Source: Clostridiales bacterium DTU023 (GTDB lineage Bacteria > Bacillota > Clostridia > Saccharofermentanales > DTU023). From it: a stretch of DNA of 13,388 nucleotides. How positions within the stretch are numbered: the stretch's first letter is position 1; the number at the start of each line of letters is the position of its first letter. The notes beneath the pieces were generated by a model. That model worked only from the letters and a program-made list of their open reading frames with translations. It did not search any database and had not been told where the DNA came from. Made by a program: the position numbers and the translations under genes. Of the stretch, positions 1 to 6,483 are shown piece after piece. The DNA lies in NCBI GenBank assembly GCA_001512945.1, contig LFTF01000058.1, forward strand, positions 13,177 to 26,564. The letters run 5' to 3'.

Positions 1-23
1 GTGATGCTTACACAATGTCTCTA

Positions 24-1814
24 TTACCTGCCGAACTGTGCGTCGTTATTGCCGCTGCTTGTTTCCCACATCTCAAGCATATTGATCGGGTCATTGAAGT
101 CAGCGATCCAGCCATGGCGGGCAACGTCGAAGTTACCGGCTTTTCTCTCGGCCAATGTTGTATCCCAGTCCATCTGGGAGATCTCCATTGTTATACCGAG
201 TTCTGCCAGGTCATCATAGATGATCTGCGCAACCGCTGCGTGACCGGCGTTGGTGTTGAGGATATAGTTGATGTGCAGAGGTGTCGTGGCTGAAAGTTTG
301 CCGTCATCACCAAATTCATAACCGGCTTCAGTCAACAACTGTCTGGCAAGATCGAGATCCTGCTCATATGGGAAGTATCCTGCAGATGCTTCGTCAGGAT
401 AAGTATATTTAGCTGTATTCTGCTTAAACTCTTTGCCGGTGCCGTCAAGCATGGTCGGAGGAATAAAAGAGTTGGCCAGTCTTTGGCCTGTCTGGCCTAC
501 TGTGTCAACGATATACTGGCGATCGATCGCCATTGAAACAGCTCTGCGAATCTTGTGGGCTTGCTCAACCGTCTTGCCTTCAAACATTTCTGACTTTACA
601 TTGAAAATTACGAAATAGGTGCCGAGATTGTCTACGATATGGAATTCCGGATTGTTCGTCGCGAGCAACTCTTTAATCTCATCGGGTGGAACGTTGTCGA
701 TAAAATCGAGGTCACCCGCTTTGTAGGCTGAAAAGATCGTGGTGTCATCGTCACTCAGCAAGAAGTGCAGTTTTTCCAATTTGACATTCTCAGCGCGGTG
801 GAAGTATGGATTTCTTTCGAACGTCATGCTCGCCTTATGCTCCCAGCTTGTGTTCATAAACGGACCGTTTGAAACGTATCCGCCGTTCTGTGTCCAGGCG
901 GCCGGGTCTTTAATTTTGCCATCAGCTCCAAGGTAACCTTCTGCTGATTCAACATTTTCCTGATTGACTGGGAAATACGTGGGGAACGCGCAGAGATCTA
1001 AAAAGTAAGCTGTTACAGCTTTGAGTTTGATCGTAAGCGTCTTGCCGTCCGCGGATGCAGTAACGGCCAGTTTCTCAAAGTCTTCCGTGTCATCTTCCGG
1101 CCAGCCCTCGATGCAGTCAAGCATATAGCGATAGTCGGCGCCAACTTCGGGATTGGCAGCGCGCTTCAGCGAGTACTCGAAGTCGCCCGCATCAAGCTTT
1201 TCACCGTTTGACCATTTCAGGCCGTCACGCATGGTAAAAACGTACGTCATTCCATCATCTGAGATATCAATTTTCTCAGCGCAGTCGGGTACGAGTTCGC
1301 CGGCTTTGTTGTACGTGACCAATCCGGAGAATGAGTTAACCGTCATCACGGCACCGTCTACGGAAGAGTTCAGTGTCGGGTCAATGTACTGAGGCTCACT
1401 TGCGATACATAGATTCAGCGTATCCTTGTCGCCAAATGTCGCACTCTCAAAATACTTATACGCGTAGGCCGTGGTGTAATAATCTTTCAGTTCCGTCTTC
1501 GCCATATAGTTGTCGTTATAGTGATAGATTGGGCAAAGAGCGCCTGTCTCCATCAGCATATCTTCCGCTTCATGCATTAGGCCTACACGGGCTTCCAAGT
1601 CATTTGTCGATTTAATTTCTGCGATGAGCTTGTCAAAAGCTGTCCAATCAAACTTCGCTACACCTGTTACCGGTGCTTCAGTTTCTCCAGGTTTTACGGA
1701 TGTTTCACCAGGTTTTGCGGTGGTCACGGGCGGCTTTTCTCCCTCTTTAGGCGCGCAGGCTACTAGTGAGATAACCATGACGACCATCAAGAGAATTGTC
1801 AGTACTTTTTTCAT
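24..1814 (-). CDS. oppA: Oligopeptide ABC transporter substrate-binding lipoprotein, apparently circularly permuted
   Basis: Extracellular peptide receptor (SBP_bac_5, cluster C) that delivers peptides to the OppBC channel. The 596-residue protein starts with a lipoprotein signal (lipobox LVAC, residues 17-20, Cys20 lipidated), then a Pro/Thr/Glu-rich tether with KPGET twice (34-38, 41-45). Residues 129-596 match the usual mature protein from its start ('DTLNLCIASEPQYIDP') through 'SNGPF', 'AGDLDF', 'RRAVSMAIDR' and 'GWIADFNDPINMLEMW'. It ends abruptly at 'NNDAQFGR'. The roughly 74 residues that normally follow are instead found at 55-128, between tether and core ('FDKLI', 'HEAEDMLM', 'CPIYHYNDNYM', 'YKYF'). 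Seen: the order. Inferred: circular permutation, folding to a normal two-lobe protein, since both termini of this family lie in the same lobe. The start has GGAGG 5 nt upstream; tandem TAA TAG stops end the gene. It is the last gene of the operon, 145 bp after oppF. Family assignment is very sure; permutation is likely. Confidence 0.93.
   Translation of the reverse strand: MKKVLTILLMVVMVISLVACAPKEGEKPPVTTAKPGETSVKPGETEAPVTGVAKFDWTAFDKLIAEIKSTNDLEARVGLMHEAEDMLMETGALCPIYHYNDNYMAKTELKDYYTTAYAYKYFESATFGDKDTLNLCIASEPQYIDPTLNSSVDGAVMTVNSFSGLVTYNKAGELVPDCAEKIDISDDGMTYVFTMRDGLKWSNGEKLDAGDFEYSLKRAANPEVGADYRYMLDCIEGWPEDDTEDFEKLAVTASADGKTLTIKLKAVTAYFLDLCAFPTYFPVNQENVESAEGYLGADGKIKDPAAWTQNGGYVSNGPFMNTSWEHKASMTFERNPYFHRAENVKLEKLHFLLSDDDTTIFSAYKAGDLDFIDNVPPDEIKELLATNNPEFHIVDNLGTYFVIFNVKSEMFEGKTVEQAHKIRRAVSMAIDRQYIVDTVGQTGQRLANSFIPPTMLDGTGKEFKQNTAKYTYPDEASAGYFPYEQDLDLARQLLTEAGYEFGDDGKLSATTPLHINYILNTNAGHAAVAQIIYDDLAELGITMEISQMDWDTTLAERKAGNFDVARHGWIADFNDPINMLEMWETSSGNNDAQFGR
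1431..1652 (-). other. Relocated C-terminal segment of OppA (residues 55-128)
   Basis: This stretch encodes residues 55-128 of OppA. From memory of the family, the pattern Asp-Lys-Leu-Ile, then His-Glu-Ala-Glu-Asp-x-Leu-Met, then Cys-Pro-Ile-Tyr-x-Tyr-x-Asp-x-Tyr-Met, then Tyr-Lys-Tyr-Phe is the extreme C-terminal part of SBP_bac_5 peptide-binding proteins. There it follows a segment like the one ending this protein ('SSGNNDAQFGR'). Joining residue 596 to residue 55 would restore the canonical order without a gap. Base composition looks like the rest of the gene, so there is no sign of recent foreign origin. Confidence 0.75.
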
Positions 1815-1829
1815 TCTTTCCTCCTTGAA

Positions 1830-1847
1830 TCCTCTTTTATTAGAGGA
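1830..1847 (-). repeat. 6-bp stem-loop just upstream of the oppA ribosome binding site
   Basis: Arms TCCTCT and AGAGGA enclose a 6-nt loop and end five bases before the GGAGG of oppA. In the transcript the hairpin would lie immediately 5' of the ribosome binding site. It could modulate oppA translation or protect the 5' end of a processed oppA message. The repeat is seen directly; any role is inferred. Confidence 0.4.
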
Positions 1848-1856
1848 CTATACAGC

Positions 1857-1880
1857 CGGATTCGTTTTCGGTTGAATCCG
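1857..1880 (-). repeat. 7-bp inverted repeat in the oppF-oppA gap
   Basis: Perfect arms CGGATTC and GAATCCG are separated by 10 nt. The stem is not followed by a T-run on the transcribed strand, so it is not a clear terminator. Hairpins before a distal binding-protein gene can stabilise or set apart its mRNA, which would fit the higher amount of binding protein needed relative to membrane subunits. That role is inference only. Confidence 0.4.
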
Positions 1881-1959
1881 TTGTCGTCGCGGCTTCAGAT
1901 TACTGTTACCCGCGAACTTTCCTATGTCTCTGTCCCGCATCAAGATGCGTTCACAATTA

Positions 1960-3000
1960 CTAACGGTTCCAGCAAGCGACATAATGTTCGTCGCCTCTAT
2001 CCTCAAAGGGCGGGGTCTCAAGCGCACACTGTTCCGTCGCGTATTGACAGCGCGTACGAAACGCGCATCCGCTCGGAACGTGCAGCGGGCTTGGGACATC
2101 ACCTTCAAGTACGATTCTATGGCTCTTCCTCGCTGTGATAGGATCAGGAATCGGTACAGCGGAGAAGAGCGATTGCGTGTACGGGTGGATTGGATTGTCA
2201 TTAATTTCATTGGTCTTTGCCAACTCCACAATTTTCCCAAGATACATGACCGCAACACGATCACTCATATAGGTAACAACCAAAATGTCGTGCGCGATGA
2301 AAAGATAACTCAAATTAAATTTTTCTTGCAAATCCTTAAACATATTGAGTATCTGAGCCTGTATCGAGACGTCAAGGGCCGAAACAGATTCATCACAGAC
2401 GATAAACTTTGGATTGATCGCAAGAGCTCGGGCAATGCCGATTCGCTGACGCTGTCCGCCCGAAAACTCATGTGAATAACGCGTGGCGTGTTCCTTATTG
2501 AGGCCGACAAGACGCATTAATTCGTAGATGCGTTCACGGCGTTCCTCTTTTGTTTTAAAAATGTGGTGAATTGAAAGCGATTCCCCGATAATATCTTCAA
2601 CTGTCATCCTTGGGTTGAGTGATGAATAAGGGTCTTGGAATACCATCTGCATATTGCGTCGGAGAGATCGCACGTTCTTTTCCGTAATTAGTTCGCCATC
2701 GAAATAGACGTCTCCCGCGGTGGGCTCATAAAGCCTCAGCAACGTGCGACCCACAGTCGTCTTACCACAGCCTGACTCGCCGACAAGCCCTAGCGTTTCT
2801 TTGTGCCCAATAAAGAAAGACACATCATCGACTGCTTTTAGGGGCAATGTTTTAAATAAACCCGTTTTGATATCAAAATGTTTGCTGAGATTATGAACCT
2901 CAAGAATATTATCAGGATCAGGCTGATAAGTATTAGTATCCGGGTTCACCGACGCATCCGCCGAAACCTCGTGATCAACAATTTTCACTTGTTCGGTCAT
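1960..3000 (-). CDS. oppF: Oligopeptide ABC transporter ATP-binding protein OppF
   Basis: One of the two cytoplasmic ATPases that power peptide uptake; pairs with OppD under the OppBC channel. The 346-residue protein has an unusually long polar N-terminal extension (about 1-31). Walker A GESGCGKTT is at 74-82, Q-loop Gln122, signature FSGGQ at 179-183, Walker B FIVCDE at 199-204 with catalytic Glu204, and switch His237. The C-terminal oligo_HPY region ('NPIHPYTQSLFSAVP', 269-283) is specific to the Opp/Dpp family. C312, C318, C325 and C343 match the C-terminal cysteine set seen in many Opp/Dpp ATPases. Residue 205, directly after Walker B, is Ser where the family nearly always has Pro (DEPVSALD becomes DESVSALD). 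The ATG overlaps the oppD stop as ATGA, implying translational coupling. Confidence 0.95.
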   Translation of the reverse strand: MTEQVKIVDHEVSADASVNPDTNTYQPDPDNILEVHNLSKHFDIKTGLFKTLPLKAVDDVSFFIGHKETLGLVGESGCGKTTVGRTLLRLYEPTAGDVYFDGELITEKNVRSLRRNMQMVFQDPYSSLNPRMTVEDIIGESLSIHHIFKTKEERRERIYELMRLVGLNKEHATRYSHEFSGGQRQRIGIARALAINPKFIVCDESVSALDVSIQAQILNMFKDLQEKFNLSYLFIAHDILVVTYMSDRVAVMYLGKIVELAKTNEINDNPIHPYTQSLFSAVPIPDPITARKSHRIVLEGDVPSPLHVPSGCAFRTRCQYATEQCALETPPFEDRGDEHYVACWNR

Positions 3001-4034
3001 ACTTGATCGCCTCCTTGCTCCAAAATTTCATCGTCTGCGAAGCTCTCTCGTTCATGCGTTACTTGTTCACGCACATTTACCCAGCAGGAAGCATAATGCG
3101 TGCCACCGATAGGCAATTCGTCAGGGTGTTGTTCCAAGCAGATCTCCATGCACTCCCGGCAACGAGGCGCAAAAGCGCATCCGTCAGGCAGATTCAAGAG
3201 ATCAATCGGGTTCCCCGCGATCGGGACTAGCCGTTCCTTCGACTTTCGCGTCTTTGGAATCGATCGAAGCAAATTTTTGGTGTATTCGTGTTTAGGTGAA
3301 TAGAAGATATCATCCGTCGATCCACGTTCGCAGATAGATCCGGCATACATAACGATAATCTCGTCACACATATTGGCAATGACACCTAGATCGTGCGTAA
3401 TTATGATGACTGCCATGCCCAATTGGGCTTGCAGCTCGGCAATTAGCTCAAGAATCTGGGCTTGTATCGTGACATCCAAGGCCGTTGTCGGTTCATCCGC
3501 GATTAGAATATCCGGTTCGCATGCAAGAGCCATAGCGATCATAACGCGTTGGCGCATACCCCCTGACAATTCGTGCGGATACTGCTTGACTCGCCTCTCA
3601 GGGTCATTAATTCCAACAAGACGGATCAAGTCGATCGATCTTTCTCTGATAGCGCTCCCCGTTCTGCTTGTATGCAGTCGAATCGCTTCATCGATCTGGT
3701 TGCCAATCGTGTAGACAGGATTCAGTGATGTCATTGGATCCTGGAAAATAATACTAATCTGTTCGCCGCGAAACTCTCTGACTTTTTTTGCCGGAAGTTT
3801 CAGAAGGTCGACTCCTTTAAAAAACACTTCCCCTCCGGTAATCTTGCCGGGAAATGAGAGAATCTGCATGATAGAATACGCCGTGACACTTTTGCCACTT
3901 CCGGATTCGCCGACAATGCCTAGCACTTTGCCCTTTTCCAGATCAAACGAAATACCGTTGACAGCGCAGACTTCACCGGCATCGGTGAAAAATGATGTCC
4001 TGAGATTTTTTACTTGCAATAATTTCTCTGTCAT
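2997..4034 (-). CDS. oppD: Oligopeptide ABC transporter ATP-binding protein OppD
   Basis: Partner ATPase of OppF in the peptide importer. The 345-residue protein carries Walker A GESGSGKS at 42-49, Q-loop Gln98 ('IIFQDPMTSLNP'), signature LSGGM at 156-160 (the Met form is usual for OppD/DppD), Walker B ILIADE at 176-181 followed by the standard PTTALD, and switch His214. The C-terminal Opp/Dpp extension has 'GCAFAPRC' and cysteines 286, 292, 295, 299 and 317. A 4Fe-4S cluster has been described in a DppD homologue with a cysteine set of this kind; whether one is bound here is unknown. It starts 2 bp after the oppC stop with GAGGA upstream, and its TGA overlaps the oppF ATG. The acidic tail (about 320-345) is not part of the conserved fold. 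Confidence 0.96.
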   Translation of the reverse strand: MTEKLLQVKNLRTSFFTDAGEVCAVNGISFDLEKGKVLGIVGESGSGKSVTAYSIMQILSFPGKITGGEVFFKGVDLLKLPAKKVREFRGEQISIIFQDPMTSLNPVYTIGNQIDEAIRLHTSRTGSAIRERSIDLIRLVGINDPERRVKQYPHELSGGMRQRVMIAMALACEPDILIADEPTTALDVTIQAQILELIAELQAQLGMAVIIITHDLGVIANMCDEIIVMYAGSICERGSTDDIFYSPKHEYTKNLLRSIPKTRKSKERLVPIAGNPIDLLNLPDGCAFAPRCRECMEICLEQHPDELPIGGTHYASCWVNVREQVTHERESFADDEILEQGGDQV

Positions 4035-4036
4035 CG

Positions 4037-5116
4037 CTATTTCCTCAACTTAGGATCAAATGCATCGCGTAGCCCATCCCCGATAAGGTTCAGAGAAAGA
4101 ACAATCAACGAAATAATGAGCGCCGGGAATAACAGTTTATACGGATACGTCTGAAGCCCTTGGCGGGCATCAGCGGCAAGCGAGCCAAGACTTGGCATGG
4201 GGACGGCAACACCGAGCCCCAGAAAACTTAAAAAACTCTCTGTAAAGATAGCAGACGGAATCTGCAGCGCGGTTGAAATAATAATCACGCTGATACAGTT
4301 AGGCAAAATATGTTTCCTGATGATACGCCCTGTTGATGCTCCCATTGAATTGGCCGCTAGCACATATTCGTTCTCTTTGATCGAAAGGATTTGTCCTCGA
4401 ATCAGCCGAGCCATGCTAACCCAGTAAAGCAGACCAAAGACAAGAAACATGCTGATCATTCCGGTGCCCAATTTTGCGAGAATCGTCCCTTGTATCTGTT
4501 TCCCTATCGTTTCTTTGAGAACAAACGACAAGAGAATGATCATCAAAGTGTCAGGCAGTGAATAAATAATGTCTACAATCCGCATCATGATCAAGTCAAC
4601 TTTACCGCCCAAAAATCCCGATATTGAACCATAAATGAGCCCAATCACCAAGACAATAATGCTTGCGAAAAAACCCACAAGAAGTGAGATGCGCGTTCCA
4701 ATCATGACGCGAATAAAATAATCGCGCCCCAGCTGATCTGTTCCCATCACATGAGGGAATAGCTTGCCGCCCTCATCAATAAATTCCTGTTCCTTCTCCG
4801 ACCATGTAAACGGATGAAGGTTGGTAACCGTGCGGTCTCTTTGCCCGTTTACCCGAATGGTTTCACTGTATTTGTACGGTAAAAATTTGGGTAAAATAAT
4901 GATGGCAAGTATAATCAGCACCAGCACGATCACGCTTGTCACCGCCATTTTATTTTTTTTGAAGTTGATGAATCCATCACGCCAGAAAGTGCTGGGAGCA
5001 CGCATTACATCAAAGCTTTGCTTGTCCTCTTCAGACGCAAGTGTAAATTTCGACAGGTCAACCTGCAAGCTCAATGGATTTTTAATGAAAGGCAATTTAT
5101 CTTTTTCACGCGCCAT
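4037..5116 (-). CDS. oppC: Oligopeptide ABC transporter permease OppC
   Basis: Second membrane subunit of the peptide importer (BPD_transp_1 family). The 359-residue form has a long cytoplasmic N-terminus, TM1 at about 58-80, a periplasm-side loop with the typical 'HVMGTDQLGRDYF' motif (122-134), and five further hydrophobic segments near 143-168, 178-200, 220-243, 268-300 and 327-347. The EAA loop that docks on the ATPases is at about 250-272 ('YVLAANSMGA...ILPN'). Start choice: an in-frame ATG at 5179 would add 21 residues and overlap oppB by 47 bp. The ATG at 5116 is preferred because AAGGGGG lies 11 nt upstream and because 'MAREKDKLP' looks like a normal cytoplasmic start. It begins 16 bp after the oppB stop and is followed 2 bp later by oppD. 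Confidence 0.94.
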   Translation of the reverse strand: MAREKDKLPFIKNPLSLQVDLSKFTLASEEDKQSFDVMRAPSTFWRDGFINFKKNKMAVTSVIVLVLIILAIIILPKFLPYKYSETIRVNGQRDRTVTNLHPFTWSEKEQEFIDEGGKLFPHVMGTDQLGRDYFIRVMIGTRISLLVGFFASIIVLVIGLIYGSISGFLGGKVDLIMMRIVDIIYSLPDTLMIILLSFVLKETIGKQIQGTILAKLGTGMISMFLVFGLLYWVSMARLIRGQILSIKENEYVLAANSMGASTGRIIRKHILPNCISVIIISTALQIPSAIFTESFLSFLGLGVAVPMPSLGSLAADARQGLQTYPYKLLFPALIISLIVLSLNLIGDGLRDAFDPKLRK

Positions 5117-5132
5117 AGTCGATCTTTCCCCC

Positions 5133-6044
5133 TTACTCAAACGTGATCCTGGGATCAACCATCTTGTAAATGACATCACTGATCAGTGTCATGATGACCA
5201 TGAGCATTGCAAGGAAAATTGTTGTCCCCATAATCATCGTATAGTCACGGTTCATAATGCTCTGCACAAATTCAAGGCCGAGTCCCGGCAAGGTGAAAAC
5301 TGTTTCAACCACCATACTGCCTGTCAGTGTGTAGGCGACCATCGGTCCAAGATAGGTGACGATTGGCAATACAGCATTTCGCAATGCGTGCTTGGCGATA
5401 ACCTTGACAGGAGCAACGCCCTTAGCCCGTGCAGTCCGGATATAGTCGTCCGCGAGCACATCGAGCATGCTGGACTTGGTCAGACGCGTGATATAAGCGA
5501 TTGGATACAAGGCCAGTGATATAACCGGTAAAACAAAACTTGGGTTTATTGGATCGTAAACACGAAACCAACCAAGCCACTGCGCGAAAACCAATAGCAA
5601 AAGCGTTGCCATGACAAAGCCCGGTACACTCTGAAAGAGTGTGGTAAAGAAAATAATGATACGATCCGCAAGTTTGTTGCGCCGGAGCGCCGCAATAACA
5701 CCAAGCGTTATACCGACGACAAACGAAAGAATGATCGAATAACCGCCGATTTTAGCGGAGACCGCAAACGATTTTGAGATGGTTTTAGTTATCTCGCGAC
5801 CATTCCGCATAGAAATCCCAAGATCGAGATGCATCATCCTACCCAGATAATTAACGAACTGCTCGCCGAGCGGCTTGTTGAGATCATATCGCTCCATCAA
5901 CGCTTTAATCGTTGCGGGATCTGATGCTTTCTCTTTATCGAATGGGCCACCTGGAATGGCGTGCATGGCAAAGAACGTAATGGCAATCACTACAAAAACC
6001 GTTACGATGGCCAGAAGCACTCGCTTCAGAACATAACGCCACAT
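5133..6044 (-). CDS. oppB: Oligopeptide ABC transporter permease OppB
   Basis: First membrane subunit of the peptide importer and first gene of the operon. The 303-residue length is typical. The N-terminus 'MWRYVLKRVLLAIVTVFVV' enters TM1 at once, followed by 'FFAMHAIPGGPF', the conserved OppB/DppB start of the outer loop. Further hydrophobic segments lie near 100-120, 129-156, 170-187, 225-247 and 272-292. The EAA loop is about 199-227 ('DDYIRTARAKG...LRNAVLP'). The C-terminal 'VDPRITFE' is typical of the family. AGGAGGTGA lies 7 nt before the ATG at 6044, a near-ideal ribosome binding site. The promoter candidate lies about 220 bp upstream. Confidence 0.96.
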   Translation of the reverse strand: MWRYVLKRVLLAIVTVFVVIAITFFAMHAIPGGPFDKEKASDPATIKALMERYDLNKPLGEQFVNYLGRMMHLDLGISMRNGREITKTISKSFAVSAKIGGYSIILSFVVGITLGVIAALRRNKLADRIIIFFTTLFQSVPGFVMATLLLLVFAQWLGWFRVYDPINPSFVLPVISLALYPIAYITRLTKSSMLDVLADDYIRTARAKGVAPVKVIAKHALRNAVLPIVTYLGPMVAYTLTGSMVVETVFTLPGLGLEFVQSIMNRDYTMIMGTTIFLAMLMVIMTLISDVIYKMVDPRITFE

Positions 6045-6101
6045 ACTTCCCTCACCTCCTAAATGCGAAAAGAAATCGGGGAAATAAAAAAGAAACTAGA
6101 A

Positions 6102-6112
6102 TCACCTGGTGA
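6102..6112 (-). repeat. Short 5-bp inverted repeat in the opp leader
   Basis: TCACC and GGTGA flank a single base, about 60 nt upstream of the oppB start. It is too short to form a stable RNA hairpin without a larger loop and could be a half of a protein-binding site. Function unknown; could be chance. Confidence 0.2.
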
Positions 6113-6134
6113 ACAGGCAATAATTTAAAACTAT

Positions 6135-6152
6135 ATCAGACAGGCGTCTGAT
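6135..6152 (-). repeat. 7-bp stem-loop in the opp leader, possible attenuator
   Basis: Perfect arms ATCAGAC and GTCTGAT with a 4-nt loop. On the transcribed strand it is followed by an A/T-rich run (ATAGTTTTAAATTATT) rather than a clean T-tract, so it could be a weak intrinsic terminator or attenuator ahead of oppB. The stem is seen; the attenuation role is speculative. Confidence 0.35.
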
Positions 6153-6196
6153 CTAGCTTCACTACAGTTTTCTCTCGTGATTCCCGCGCCTTTGCC

Positions 6197-6224
6197 TGGG
6201 GTGTGTTTTCCGTACACTGTCCCA
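6197..6224. repeat. Imperfect REP-like hairpin in the opp leader
   Basis: Outer arm TGGG/CCCA and inner arm GTGT/ACAC are separated by a small asymmetric internal loop and close on a 7-nt loop. The look (GGGACAGTGT...ACACACCCC on the minus strand) recalls the REP-type palindromes scattered through genomes that carry REP-associated Y1 transposases. No such transposase is in the window, and one copy cannot prove a repeat family. Confidence 0.25.
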
Positions 6225-6242
6225 CGCTCAAAAGCGAACAAT

Positions 6243-6261
6243 CAAAACGCCTACCGTTTTG
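6243..6261 (-). repeat. 7-bp inverted repeat around the likely opp transcription start
   Basis: Arms CAAAACG and CGTTTTG enclose CCTAC. The repeat lies just downstream of the -10 candidate, so it would either be a second operator or the first hairpin of the transcript. The octamer AACGCCTA occurs here (6246-6253) and again 29 bp away inside the promoter repeat (6275-6282), both on the plus strand, suggesting a repeated protein contact. Confidence 0.4.
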
Positions 6262-6264
6262 TAA

Positions 6265-6293
6265 ACAATATATGAACGCCTATATATTGTCAA
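6265..6293 (-). promoter_or_regulatory. Candidate sigma-A promoter of the opp operon, embedded in a 9+9 bp operator-like palindrome
   Basis: On the minus strand a perfect -35 box TTGACA (6293-6288) is followed after 17 bp by TATTGT (6270-6265; 4 of 6 matches to TATAAT). That places the start near 6258 and gives a leader of about 214 nt to oppB. The same stretch is a perfect inverted repeat: ACAATATAT (6265-6273) and ATATATTGT (6282-6290) with an 8-bp spacer. The arms cover part of the -35 and all of the -10 element, so a dimeric repressor bound here would block RNA polymerase. The regulator cannot be named; no regulator gene is in the window. Confidence 0.55.
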
Positions 6294-6306
6294 ATAGCAA
6301 TGGCTG

Positions 6307-6318
6307 CAGTATATACTG
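6307..6318. promoter_or_regulatory. 12-bp perfect palindrome upstream of the opp promoter
   Basis: CAGTATATACTG is fully self-complementary and lies 14 bp upstream of the -35 box, centred 35 bp from the centre of the promoter palindrome. The position fits an accessory operator or activator site. It is seen directly; its function is inferred. Confidence 0.35.
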
Positions 6319-6483
6319 TTGTTTTATAGATATTGCTGGTATTTAGCCCACTAATAGGCATAATGGTTGACCTAATGACTATATCAGTGATCATTTTCAA
6401 CATATATTCACGAAATCGCTGAGCACGACCTCTCAAATGTCTGTGCAATCATTGTTGTATATATGCATTTATGTTGAATAAAT

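Noticed and set aside
1640..1670. CAGGT microhomology shared by the OppA junction and the stop-codon region as a recombination scar
   Set aside because: Five bases recur by chance very often, and the two copies are in different frames.
24..1814. oppA as a frameshifted or fused pseudogene
   Set aside because: The frame is open from a good ribosome binding site to tandem stops with intact family motifs throughout; the only oddity is the order of segments.
1924..2475. Plus-strand reading frame of 183 residues opposite oppF
   Set aside because: It is antisense to a well-supported ABC ATPase, has no ribosome binding site and no recognisable motif; a shadow frame.
5117..5179. Longer oppC start at 5179 adding 21 residues
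   Set aside because: It would overlap the oppB end by 47 bp and lacks a good ribosome binding site at that position; the ATG at 5116 has AAGGGGG upstream and normal spacing.
6045..6260. T-box or known riboswitch in the opp leader
   Set aside because: No T-box core sequence or riboswitch consensus known to me could be found on the transcribed strand.
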